DNA from: an uncultured Eubacteriales bacterium
GTDB taxonomy: Bacteria > Bacillota > Clostridia > Oscillospirales > CAG-382
Direction of reading: 5' to 3'
Assembly (NCBI GenBank): GCA_934479825.1
Contig: CAKSOW010000002.1
Location: forward strand, 62,001 to 126,000
Length of the DNA: 64,000 nucleotides
This document shows positions 43,544 through 51,443 of this stretch, one piece after another. Position 1 is the stretch's first letter. Every line of letters begins with the position of its first letter. The notes below the pieces were generated by a model. That model saw only the letters and a program-made list of their open reading frames with translations, searched no databases and was not told the origin of the DNA. Both the position numbers and the translations under genes were made by a program.

Positions 43544-44545
43544 TTACGCTTTCTTAACAGTCACGATAACATGTCCGCTGTTATCGCCTGAAAGCGTGTA
43601 CATGTCCGCCGACGCCGGAACAGGAACCTGCGTGCCGTCCGCATTCACGGCGACGCTGTATATTTCATAAAGCGAACCGGTCGCTTCGTCGCTTACCGAA
43701 AGATGTGCGCTTTCAAACGGATATAACGCAAGCGTGTCGATATATTCTTCGAGCGAAAGGTTGTTTTTGTACATATACTCCGCATGCGGCACGCCGACAT
43801 AGCGGAAATGCCACGATTCGGGGCTGATACCGGTAATGCTTTCCTTGCCCTCGGCATAACGCAGAACGAAACCATATTTATGCGCGTTTTCGTAGATCCA
43901 CGCATAATCGCCCTCGCCGACAAACGTCGATATGACGCCGTCTATGTACAAATCCATATCCATGGCATAACCGGTATGATGTTCCGACGCACCGGGCGTT
44001 TGCGCAATAGTCTGCTCTGCGCCGAGAGCGGCGATCTTCTCATTCAGTATTTCTTGCTGTTCTTCATACGAGCGGAGACCTTCCAGAATAATCAACGTTT
44101 TCTTGCCGCCCTGATACGCCGAAAAATCATCCAGCATTCTGTTGAGCGCCGCCACAGCCTCCGTATTCATCGAAACATTGATATCACGCACCGAATAGCT
44201 TCTGGTTTTATTGTAATAAACGCTGACGTTTTCCGTTACCGGAACCACACTCGGCACATTATCAAACACAAAAGCATGCGTGCTGTTGACTAAAATCAGG
44301 GTGCCGGAATGCGTATCAGACGTATTTGCCGTTATGTACTGATATCCCTCCGGCAAAACGTTTTTGGGTTCTTCTTCCTTTTCGCCGTTTTCATCGGTCC
44401 CGGCGTTATCCGTTATATTGTCCGTAATCGGATAGTTCGGCTCGGGAATATCGCTTGTAAAGATCTGTGAATACACATAGACATTGGCAAAAACCAAGCA
44501 GGTAATAAGGACATAGACAAAGGTAGAAACCGGACTTTTATTCAT
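43544..44545 (-). CDS. M15 family D-alanyl-D-alanine carboxypeptidase (VanY-like)
   Basis: A 333-residue membrane-anchored peptidoglycan peptidase. One N-terminal helix (~7-28) and an acidic linker lead to an M15B domain: ILEGLRSYEEQQEI, the zinc motif SEHHTGYAMDMD, and ESWHFRYVG with the last His ligand. It trims the terminal D-Ala of stem peptides outside the cell. ATG 44545 follows AAAGGAAC. The DUF6054-like gene lies 25 bp downstream. Confidence 0.9.
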   Translation of the reverse strand: MNKSPVSTFVYVLITCLVFANVYVYSQIFTSDIPEPNYPITDNITDNAGTDENGEKEEEPKNVLPEGYQYITANTSDTHSGTLILVNSTHAFVFDNVPSVVPVTENVSVYYNKTRSYSVRDINVSMNTEAVAALNRMLDDFSAYQGGKKTLIILEGLRSYEEQQEILNEKIAALGAEQTIAQTPGASEHHTGYAMDMDLYIDGVISTFVGEGDYAWIYENAHKYGFVLRYAEGKESITGISPESWHFRYVGVPHAEYMYKNNLSLEEYIDTLALYPFESAHLSVSDEATGSLYEIYSVAVNADGTQVPVPASADMYTLSGDNSGHVIVTVKKA

Positions 44546-44763
44546 AATATTTCAGTATGTTCCTTTCAGTTTTCTAGTATCTATTATACCGCATCCGGCG
44601 GCAAAAGATATGAACATTTCTTTAACCTTTGCAAAAAATGTTGTATTCTGTCGGTTTATGCAAGAGAATAAACAATCTTCTCACACAACATTTTCAAAAC
44701 AAACAATTACATCCCGGCTGTTTCGTGCTACACTGTACAAAATCAACAAAAGAAGGTGTTTTT

Positions 44764-45630
44764 ATGCCCGAAAGCAATGCTTATTCTTTTCCGCGAACAA
44801 CCGTCGGCGGTCTGTCGGTATCCCGTTTCATCATCGGTACAAACTGGATGGCCGGATGGAGTCATACCGGAAAAGCGGCAGACTGCATGATAAAAGATCA
44901 TCATCACAGCGTCGAAACGCTCTGCCCCATGCTGGAAACCTTTTTGAACGCCGGTATTGATACCATGATGTGCAGTTTTCAGGTGACACCGGTCATTGTC
45001 AAGGCGATTCGCATGACCGAGCAGAAATTAGGCAGAAAAATCATTCTCATCGACACGCCCGGCATCGACGTAACCGACAGCGCCGAAGGGCGGAAAAATG
45101 CAGAAAATACCATTCGTGCCTCCAAAGAACTGGGCGCGGACTTCTGTCTGATCCATCACAGCAGTGCAGAACAGTTGGTCAACAAGGAAAAACGCGAGAT
45201 CCGCCGGATCGGCGACTATACCGCCATGATCCGCGAACAAGGCATGATTCCCGGACTTTCCGCGCACATGCCGGAACTCATCGTTTACAGCGACGAAAAC
45301 GGCTACGATGTGGAGACGTATATACAGATCTACAACTGTATGGGATTTCTCATGCAGGTAGAAATCGAAACGGTCAACCGCATCATCCGAAATGCCAAAA
45401 AGCCGGTCATGACCATCAAGCCCATGGCCACCGGACGCACAACGCCGTTTGTCGGTCTTAACTTCTCCTGGGCCACCATTCGCGACTGCGATATGGTCAC
45501 GGTCGGCTGTTTCAACGAAATGGAAGCGGCCGAAGATATTGAAATCTCCCGCGCCGCCCTTGAAAAGCGCGGTGCGAACTTAGAAGCGCGGAGCAGCCCC
45601 GTTCAGGCACAGGTAGCGTTTGGAAAATAA
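44764..45630 (+). CDS. TIM-barrel protein, aldo/keto reductase-like
   Basis: A 288-residue protein I recognise only loosely. It starts with a strand and turn resembling aldo/keto reductases (GGLSVSRFIIGTNWMAGW) and has alternating strand-helix units (LGADFCLIHHSSAEQ, KKPVMTIKPMATGRT, DMVTVGCFNEMEAAEDI) typical of a TIM barrel. The catalytic AKR Tyr/Lys/His set is not evident. ATG 44764 has AAGGTG upstream; the frame is open further upstream but without a ribosome-binding site. Its 3' end overlaps the convergent CDP-alcohol gene by 28 bp. Confidence 0.6.
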   Translation: MPESNAYSFPRTTVGGLSVSRFIIGTNWMAGWSHTGKAADCMIKDHHHSVETLCPMLETFLNAGIDTMMCSFQVTPVIVKAIRMTEQKLGRKIILIDTPGIDVTDSAEGRKNAENTIRASKELGADFCLIHHSSAEQLVNKEKREIRRIGDYTAMIREQGMIPGLSAHMPELIVYSDENGYDVETYIQIYNCMGFLMQVEIETVNRIIRNAKKPVMTIKPMATGRTTPFVGLNFSWATIRDCDMVTVGCFNEMEAAEDIEISRAALEKRGANLEARSSPVQAQVAFGK

Positions 45631-46190
45631 CAAGGAAAACCGGCCGTTGTATCTTTTGATGCAATCGCCGGTTTTATTTTTTTGTCATGCGTATAAATCC
45701 GGTATCCCTCCTGCAAGGCGGAAAAGAAAGCAACAGCTCCGATGAGCATTGCCGGCATTGCCGGTTCGGTAAAATACAGCGACAACGGAAATATGAAGAG
45801 CAAAAGACCTGTCAACCGGTTAGCCAAGGTATGCAACACAAAAAAGCGCCCACAGCGGATTTTTGCACTAACCAAATTGATGCCTCGCAGAACGGCAATA
45901 GCCGCACAGCCATACCATATCCGCACCGGGCATTCTTCGCTTATACGGGGAACCAACTTTACCGCACTTGCCGAAAGAAACACAAAATCTGCCAAAGAAT
46001 CGAATTTCGCTCCGAAATCGCTTTCCAACTTCCATGTGCGCGCAACAACTCCGTCTGCCATATCGGTCAATCCGCAAAGCAGATAAAGGGCGGTAAATGG
46101 AAGTGAAAACGGCTTAAAAGCCAAAAGAAAAATGCTGAAAAGCAACCGAGATCCGGTCAACAGATCCGGCAGAAGCCGGACATACCGCAT
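45603..46190 (-). CDS. CDP-alcohol phosphatidyltransferase family membrane protein
   Basis: A 195-residue integral membrane enzyme that joins a CDP-activated lipid and an alcohol head group. The full signature Asp-x2-Asp-Gly-x2-Ala-Arg-x8-Gly-x3-Asp-x3-Asp is present (DMADGVVARTWKLESDFG, then KFDSLAD). Five to six membrane helices are predicted. The head group could be glycerol phosphate, inositol or other. ATG 46190 follows AGGAGAGG. The last ~18 residues are read through the terminator of the convergent gene, so the tail may be dispensable. Confidence 0.88.
   Translation of the reverse strand: MRYVRLLPDLLTGSRLLFSIFLLAFKPFSLPFTALYLLCGLTDMADGVVARTWKLESDFGAKFDSLADFVFLSASAVKLVPRISEECPVRIWYGCAAIAVLRGINLVSAKIRCGRFFVLHTLANRLTGLLLFIFPLSLYFTEPAMPAMLIGAVAFFSALQEGYRIYTHDKKIKPAIASKDTTAGFPCYFPNATCA
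45636..45683 (+). terminator. Terminator of the TIM-barrel gene, inside a convergent coding sequence
   Basis: AAAACCGGC (45636-45644) pairs with GCCGGTTTT (45667-45675), followed by ATTTTTTT. It sits 5 bp after the plus-strand stop codon and lies within the 3' end of the CDP-alcohol transferase gene on the other strand. Confidence 0.75.
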
Positions 46191-46298
46191 ACAGACCTCT
46201 CCTTTCACAGCTTTTTTTACAGTATAACACGAAAAAACAGATTTGTCCACTCTGCCCGTCCCCGATAATACATTTTTCAAAAAAATACGAAAAACCTA

Positions 46299-46327
46299 TT
46301 GACAAGTTATCGTTTCTGTGATATAAT
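46299..46327 (+). promoter_or_regulatory. Promoter of rplJ-rplL
   Basis: TTGACA (46299-46304), 17-bp spacer, TATAAT (46322-46327) with TGA before it (extended -10). A strong promoter, as expected for ribosomal protein genes. Confidence 0.92.
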
Positions 46328-46328
46328 T

Positions 46329-46490
46329 CCCATGTTGACCTAAGAAAACAGGTAACGCAAGTTCTAACGAAACTTTCCGGTTTCGCCTGTCGAGGAAGAT
46401 GTCAGAAAGATATATGGCACACACGTTTTTCGCAGTGCTCATATGAATATCTCTCATTGTCCTTATTCTTGGTCGAATATGGGCATTTTT
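46329..46490 (+). promoter_or_regulatory. Ribosomal protein L10 leader
   Basis: The 180-nt leader before rplJ holds the pattern of the bacterial L10 leader: a GGTAACGCAAGTT segment within a hairpin (46350-46390) that would bind L10(L12)4. A 5' segment CCCATGTTGACC (46329-46340) is nearly complementary to GGTCGAATATGGG (46471-46483), after which comes a U-run. This suggests feedback attenuation by L10. Confidence 0.75.
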
Positions 46491-46509
46491 TATTTGGGAG
46501 GTGAAACAT

Positions 46510-47022
46510 ATGCCTAGCGCAAAAATTCTCGAACAAAAGCAAAAAATGGTCGCAGACCTCGCTGAAAAGATGAAAAACGCCAAGAGCGGCGTCATCGTCG
46601 ATTACTGTGGGATCACCGTTGAAAAGGACACTGCGCTTCGTGCAGAGCTTCGTAAGGCAGGTGTTGATTACAAGGTAATCAAGAACACCTACATTCACAA
46701 GGCCGCCGACATTGCCGGTCTCGAAGGTTTGGATCCGTATCTCGAAGGTATGACCGCTTTTGCTATTTCCGACGAAGATCCGCTCGCTCCTGCCAAGATC
46801 CTTTGCAAGTTTGCCGATGATAACGACAACTTCAAGATCAAGGTCGGTATGATGGACGGCGCAATCATGCACGAATCCGAAATCAAGGAACTTGCTAAGA
46901 TTCCGTCCAAGGAAGTCCTTATCGGAAAGATCCTCGGAAGCATCCAGTCGTCTCTGTACGGTCTCGCTTATGTACTTCAAGCAAAGATCGACAAGGAAGG
47001 CGGAGCGGAAGCAGCCGAATAA
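46510..47022 (+). CDS. rplJ: 50S ribosomal protein L10
   Basis: A 170-residue ribosomal stalk base protein that anchors L7/L12 dimers on the large subunit. Recognised by LEQKQKMVADLAEKMKNAK, then VEKDTALRAELRKAGVDYKV, and the C-terminal L12-binding helix (LAYVLQAKIDKEGG). ATG 46510 follows GGGAGG; an in-frame GTG at 46501 overlaps that site and is rejected. It is followed by rplL 87 bp downstream. Confidence 0.97.
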   Translation: MPSAKILEQKQKMVADLAEKMKNAKSGVIVDYCGITVEKDTALRAELRKAGVDYKVIKNTYIHKAADIAGLEGLDPYLEGMTAFAISDEDPLAPAKILCKFADDNDNFKIKVGMMDGAIMHESEIKELAKIPSKEVLIGKILGSIQSSLYGLAYVLQAKIDKEGGAEAAE

Positions 47023-47109
47023 GCCTTATCGCTTAACTGAGTCCGGCAGAGGACTCATCCAAAACATCTGCGAAAAACAAAATATATCAATAAACGGAGG
47101 TAACTCAAA

Positions 47110-47487
47110 ATGGCATCTGAAAAGTCTATGCAGATTCTTGAAGAAATCAAGACCCTTACTATACTCGAACTCGCTGACCTCGTAAAGGCACTCGAAGAGG
47201 AATTCGGCGTATCCGCAGCTCCCGTCGCTGTTGCAGGCGCAGCCGCTCCCGCAGCTGGTGCAGCCGCAGAAGAACAGACCGAATTCAACGTAATCCTTGC
47301 AGCAGCCGGCGACAGCAAGCTCGGCGTTATCAAGGTTGTTCGTGAAATCACCGGCCTTGGCCTTAAAGAAGCAAAAGACCTCGTTGAAGGCGCTCCCAAA
47401 GCCCTCAAAGAAGGCGTTTCCAAGGAAGAGGCAGAAGACCTCAAAGCAAAGCTCACCGCAGCCGGCGCTACCGTCGAGATCAAGTAA
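47110..47487 (+). CDS. rplL: 50S ribosomal protein L7/L12
   Basis: A 125-residue stalk protein that recruits translation factors. It has the N-terminal dimerisation segment ([20 protein letters not shown]), the Ala/Pro-rich hinge ([16 protein letters not shown]) and the C-terminal factor-binding domain ([20 protein letters not shown], then [10 protein letters not shown]). GGAGG precedes the ATG. A terminator follows the stop codon. Confidence 0.98.
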   Translation: MASEKSMQILEEIKTLTILELADLVKALEEEFGVSAAPVAVAGAAAPAAGAAAEEQTEFNVILAAAGDSKLGVIKVVREITGLGLKEAKDLVEGAPKALKEGVSKEEAEDLKAKLTAAGATVEIK

Positions 47488-47502
47488 GTTTTTGCAAAAT
47501 GC

Positions 47503-47537
47503 AAAAAGACTGTCGCAATTGCGACAGTCTTTTTTTC
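47503..47537 (+). terminator. Terminator of rplJ-rplL
   Basis: AAAAAGACTGTCGCAA (47503-47518) is followed directly by its complement TTGCGACAGTCTTTTT and more T residues: a 16-bp palindrome with a U-tract. Confidence 0.92.
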
Positions 47538-47562
47538 TTCTAAACATTTTTTGAGAAAAGCA

Positions 47563-47591
47563 TTGACATCCGTTTTCCGGCGTGTTATCCT
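47563..47591 (+). promoter_or_regulatory. Possible remaining promoter of the broken esterase gene
   Basis: TTGACA (47563-47568), 17-bp spacer, TATCCT (47586-47591). It stands about 40 bp before the pseudogene and is probably its original promoter. Confidence 0.5.
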
Positions 47592-47631
47592 ATAAAAAAC
47601 ACATTTTCCATGAGAATACGGAAAAATCGGA

Positions 47632-48533
47632 GTGAGAAAAAATAAATTTAAGCGTAACAGTCGAATACGGTTTGCAGGATTGGGAAATCAAATGTCAGAA
47701 AGACGGAAAGGCCGACATTGTTGTCGGAGGAAGCTATATACCGTCTGAATCCCCGGATTCTATCAACAAAATCTGGTTAAGGATTCTGGAAGAGGATACC
47801 GGCATTCAGGTCACCCCCTGGCAAACAGCCGACAAAGGCGAAAGCCATTCTGTGGTATCAGGGATGCTCCGACACCGGGAATCCCGATTATGAAGCCGAT
47901 TTCCGAGAATTTGTTGAAGAAGCAAGAAAGGCTTTCCGGAATGATGAGCTCCCGATCTACACCTTTCAGTTAAATTCCCATTTAGACAGTCGAAAAGATA
48001 TTGCGCAATACAGCGGCAAATGGGACAGAATCCGCGAAATTCAGCGAACAGCGCCGTACCGTTTTCATGACGTATATGTCATTCCGACCATCGACGCACA
48101 GCTGTCGGACGGGATTCACAACCGACGAGCCGACAACGTTATGCTGGGCGAACGATTGGCCAATTATGTTTTACGGTACAGCTATGGGAAAGAATACTAT
48201 CCGATTGCGCCCGAATTATCGGAAGTAATTGCCGATGGCAAGGAAATCACTCTTACTTTCAAAAATATCGTCAGCCGCCTTATGACATTCCATGCTGACG
48301 GAAACGATATACCGATCGGGATTGAAGATGAAAACGGCAAGAATCCCATTGTATCGATTGCAGAAGACATCGACCGCTTAAATCTGGTGTGTGAACGTGA
48401 ATTTCAGGGCGATGTGTTTGTTTCGTGCCAATGCGGAGCAAGAAACCGAAGCTATATTCACGTCCTTGGCACCTCTATGCCCACTTGCGTTTTCTACAAG
48501 GTAAAAGCGCAAAAGGCGAGCAAAAACGGTTAA
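47632..48533 (+). pseudogene. Broken sialate O-acetylesterase (SASA family) gene
   Basis: Two reading frames each hold part of one protein. The first (to about 47840) encodes LSVTVEYGLQDWEIKCQKDG and onward through TPWQTADKGE. The second, shifted by +1, continues with KAILWYQGCSDTGNPDYE, the WYQG block of sialate O-acetylesterases, through the C-terminal beta domain to a stop at 48533. The central catalytic part is missing and a run of six A at 47637-47642 breaks the frame from the likely GTG start. It is therefore inactive. It would have removed acetyl groups from sialic acid or glycans. Confidence 0.75.
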
Positions 48534-48567
48534 CCCTTGTTCTCCTTTTTACAAGCGAATATAAAAA

Positions 48568-48638
48568 GTCCGGTCTTTTGAAACCGGACAAAAAATAAGA
48601 TTCTTGCGCGACAGTCTGAAATATCAGACTGTCGCGCA
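48568..48638. terminator. Two hairpins between the esterase pseudogene and the M23 gene
   Basis: GTCCGGT/ACCGGAC (48568-48589) and a perfect 15-bp stem (48605-48619 with 48624-48638, 4-nt loop). The second is followed by T on the plus strand and, on the minus strand, by AAGAATCTTATTTTTT. Likely serves both convergent transcripts. Confidence 0.75.
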
Positions 48639-48641
48639 TTT

Positions 48642-49598
48642 TTAAAACGCGATATAATCGCTCGGATTTACAGCGCTGCCGTCCTTGTGCATTTCAAAAT
48701 GCAGATGGCTTGCTTCTGCCGATTCGCAAATGGCGCTGTTTCCGATTCCGGCAATGGCCTCCCCCGTCATGACTGCGCGGCCTGCCACCGTTTCCGCAGG
48801 CAGTTCCGGCGAAAGTCCCCGGTATACCGATTCCACGCCGTCCGCATGTTCGATAACGACCGTTGTGCCATACAGATAATCTGTATACACATCCTTTATT
48901 GTTCCGTTAGTGACCGCTTTGACCAACGTGCCGGGTTCACAGACAATATCGACGCCTGCATGGGTACGGTAATCATACATAGTTGCCGAATACACCGGGA
49001 CTTCTACCGAAAAGTCCTTGTTGATATAACCGGTACACGGTTTGATATAGCCCTCATAGCCGATCTCAAAGGTCGGTTCGGAGGGTTCTTCGGAACGCGG
49101 CTCTGTCTTATCTTTTGCCGGGTCTTCCGTTTTTTCGCCGGTTGCGGTTGTTCCGGATGCTTCTTCGGGCGTATCGTTTTTCGGCTTGTCGTTTTCTTCT
49201 GCCGGAACGTCGTCCTTATTCTTTCCCGCATCACGAACCGGTTCGGTGACTGTCGCGTCAACGCCTTTTCCGACATCCGACACCGGGGTATCCAGCGTCA
49301 GGTCGCCTGCCAAAAGATTTTTTCCGGACTCTTGTTTATCGGACGTACCCGTATCCTTTTCCGCGGATATATCCGGCTTTGGCGAACGGTACAATGAGCC
49401 GTCACCCGTGGGATTTTCCTTTTCCGAAAGGCCGGAAAAAGTCGCAGTTATGGTGCTGACAGTCACGGCGACGACCGTGACGGCGAGGGCGATGTATACG
49501 CCGCCGCTGACAAGCTGCTTCTTCAATTCGTTTTTCTTTTTTGCCTTGTCTGCATTTTCCTTGTTTTCTTCGGGATTTGTTATCTCTGTCTTTTTCAC
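48642..49598 (-). CDS. M23 family peptidase, SpoIIQ-like membrane protein
   Basis: A 318-residue protein: Lys/Glu-rich cytoplasmic N-terminus, one helix (~30-52), a long Glu/Lys/Asp/Thr-rich linker, and a C-terminal LytM (M23) domain. Zinc-site features are THAGVDIVCEPGTLVKA and ASHLHFEMHKDG. The domain order and text resemble SpoIIQ, the forespore protein that docks with SpoIIIAH during engulfment, but spoIID is not adjacent. The start is GTG 49598; its GGAGGTG lies inside a long hairpin (see 49605-49654). Confidence 0.82.
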   Translation of the reverse strand: MKKTEITNPEENKENADKAKKKNELKKQLVSGGVYIALAVTVVAVTVSTITATFSGLSEKENPTGDGSLYRSPKPDISAEKDTGTSDKQESGKNLLAGDLTLDTPVSDVGKGVDATVTEPVRDAGKNKDDVPAEENDKPKNDTPEEASGTTATGEKTEDPAKDKTEPRSEEPSEPTFEIGYEGYIKPCTGYINKDFSVEVPVYSATMYDYRTHAGVDIVCEPGTLVKAVTNGTIKDVYTDYLYGTTVVIEHADGVESVYRGLSPELPAETVAGRAVMTGEAIAGIGNSAICESAEASHLHFEMHKDGSAVNPSDYIAF

Positions 49599-49604
49599 AC
49601 AAAA

Positions 49605-49654
49605 ACACCTCCGTCTATATTTTTACCCTGCAAAGGAAATATATACGGAGGTGT
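49605..49654 (-). promoter_or_regulatory. 18-bp inverted repeat that buries the M23 ribosome-binding site
   Basis: Arms at 49605-49622 and 49637-49654 (one mismatch, 14-nt loop) form a long stem on the minus-strand RNA. The distal arm contains the GGAGGTG that precedes GTG 49598 and is followed by TTTTTG. It could act as terminator/attenuator, as translational lock, or both. Confidence 0.7.
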
Positions 49655-49669
49655 TTGATTTTCTTGTTT

Positions 49670-50740
49670 TTATTTATAGCTTTCAAACAGCTTTTGCGTG
49701 TTGGAATAATCTAAGGGGTCGCTTAAATCAACGGTAATCACGGAGCTCGCTTCGCTGTAATCATTAAATTTGGAAATCAGCTCGTACTGCTCTTTAAAAT
49801 CGGCGATCGTAAAATTGGTTTCACAGCTTGCAAGCACGTTTGTCACACCGGTCAGCAATTTTTCGAAATCGGCTTTGAGGATCTGCTTCAAGCCCTGCGA
49901 CACAAAATCCGCCTGCACGGATGCGCGTCTTGCATTGTTCCGGCGCTCGTCGGTGGTATATTCCGAAAAGCGAAGCAAGCCTAAGATCTGCTTGGCGCCT
50001 AACACCTGACCGCCGGCCTTCAAGTTGATTTCCGGATTTTCCGCCGTGCCCGTACCGATATACACCATATCCTGCGGCACGGTATAGTATAAACCGCCGG
50101 TCTTTTCAAACAGGCTTAGTGCCGCGCTTGTCTCGAAAAACGCATAGTAATCGATACTCATTCCGGTAATCGCATACACGGTATCCACAATTCGTCCGGC
50201 GCATTCGCTGTCTCTGCTGATGAGCGGAATATCCTTGATACGCACATTGGTTTTGACCGTAACATCGGTATTCGGGTCGGTACTGGTCAAAACAAAATTG
50301 GAGGCAGTCGGGATAGCGGCAATCACAAAACGGCGGCGTTCCTTATCCGCTTTGAGAAACAACAGCGCGTCCAATTCCCCCGAATCGGCGTCATAGCCGC
50401 CTACCACAGCGGTAAAGGTCTTGCCGGAGCTTACCGGGGTATCCGGATTTCGGTCATCGGAATTATCGGACGGGTCGATATTATCGGAAATATCCGGACC
50501 GGCCGGATTATCGCTGTCTTTCAACAGGCGCGGCACCATGACGGCAAAAACGCTGAATGCAACCAGCCCTGCGACAAAGGCGATGAGAAAGTTGCGGACA
50601 TTCGGCATTTCGGAAAGTTTCAGGGGGTTCTTGGATTTTTTCACGGGTTTTCCCGTTTTATTCGGCGTATTTTGTCTCACGAACGGAGTATTCGGAGAAT
50701 TCTGCTTTTGCGGCTTATCGGTTTTCGGCGTTTGATTCAA
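49670..50740 (-). CDS. LytR-CpsA-Psr (LCP)-like membrane protein
   Basis: A 356-residue protein with a Pro/Lys-rich cytoplasmic N-terminus, one helix (~50-70), an Asp/Pro-rich linker and an extracellular domain resembling LCP phosphotransferases. Shared features are DALLFLKADKERRRFVIAAI, YAFFETSAALSLFEKTGGL, the LGAKQILGLLRFSEY helix and DERRNNARRASVQADFV. Several Arg/Asp residues that bind the polyprenyl pyrophosphate in true LCPs are altered, so activity is uncertain. Likely start is TTG 50740 with AAAGGG 9 nt upstream. Encoded just before the M23 gene. Confidence 0.72.
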   Translation of the reverse strand: MNQTPKTDKPQKQNSPNTPFVRQNTPNKTGKPVKKSKNPLKLSEMPNVRNFLIAFVAGLVAFSVFAVMVPRLLKDSDNPAGPDISDNIDPSDNSDDRNPDTPVSSGKTFTAVVGGYDADSGELDALLFLKADKERRRFVIAAIPTASNFVLTSTDPNTDVTVKTNVRIKDIPLISRDSECAGRIVDTVYAITGMSIDYYAFFETSAALSLFEKTGGLYYTVPQDMVYIGTGTAENPEINLKAGGQVLGAKQILGLLRFSEYTTDERRNNARRASVQADFVSQGLKQILKADFEKLLTGVTNVLASCETNFTIADFKEQYELISKFNDYSEASSVITVDLSDPLDYSNTQKLFESYK

Positions 50741-50775
50741 AAAAATCACCCTTTCGGCGGTATTGTGCAAAAAGC

Positions 50776-51345
50776 CTATGCACGGTTTTCGGGCTTATTG
50801 TACTTTTCCACGGCAATCACAAACGGTGCGTCGGGAGAATTGACGAGGTGAAAATGTGAAACGCAGAATTTTTTCTTATCGTATGCGGCAAGCTTTTCTA
50901 AGAGCATTTCTCCCTCGGTCTGTCCCTCCGCATGCCCCGGATAGACCGAAATGACAAGCACGCCGCCCGGTTTCAGGAGAGATACGGCATCGGTTACGGC
51001 TTTGAGTGTCGATTCGTGCATGGTATGCACACTCTTGTCGCCGCCCGGCCGATAGCCAAGATTGAACATGCCAGCGTCGATTGGTTCGTGAATGTAACAA
51101 AGGGCGTTCGCATGACTGTCCAAAATCAATTCAGCGTTGTCAAGTCCTGCTTCGGCAAGGCGCGCACGCGTATTTTCGAGCGCCTGCGGTTGGATATCGA
51201 ACGCATATACCTTTCCCTGCGGCACGAGCGACGCAAGATAGACCGTATCGTGTCCATTACCCATGGTAAAGTCAGCCAGAATGCCCTGCGGGGGAATATT
51301 GGCCTGATTCAAGAAGTTTTTTGCTATATCAAGAAGCTGAAACAT
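50776..51345 (-). CDS. SAM-dependent methyltransferase, MnmM (YtqB)-like
   Basis: A 189-residue class I methyltransferase of the PF06962 family. Marks are the SAM site ADFTMGNGHDTVYLASLV, FDIQPQALENTRARL, ILDSHANA, FNLGYRPGGDKSVHT and LLKPGGVLVISVYPGH. In Bacillus subtilis this family member (YtqB) has been identified as MnmM, which adds the final methyl of mnm5-uridine 34 in tRNA. That would follow the MnmE/MnmG step, whose mnmG is also in this window, though 47 kb away. It is encoded upstream of the LCP-like gene by 35 bp. Confidence 0.82.
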   Translation of the reverse strand: MFQLLDIAKNFLNQANIPPQGILADFTMGNGHDTVYLASLVPQGKVYAFDIQPQALENTRARLAEAGLDNAELILDSHANALCYIHEPIDAGMFNLGYRPGGDKSVHTMHESTLKAVTDAVSLLKPGGVLVISVYPGHAEGQTEGEMLLEKLAAYDKKKFCVSHFHLVNSPDAPFVIAVEKYNKPENRA

Positions 51346-51443
51346 AGTTTTTCCTTTATCGTATGTAGTTTATTTTATTATAGCATTTTCCGCCGCTTTC
51401 GTCAAGACATAGCGTAATTTTTCCGATTAAGGATTCTTTAACA

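Noticed and set aside
47503..48638. Shared GACTGTCGC words in the hairpins at 47503 and 48605 as a dispersed repeat family
   Set aside because: Only two copies with different flanks are seen; both work as ordinary terminators.
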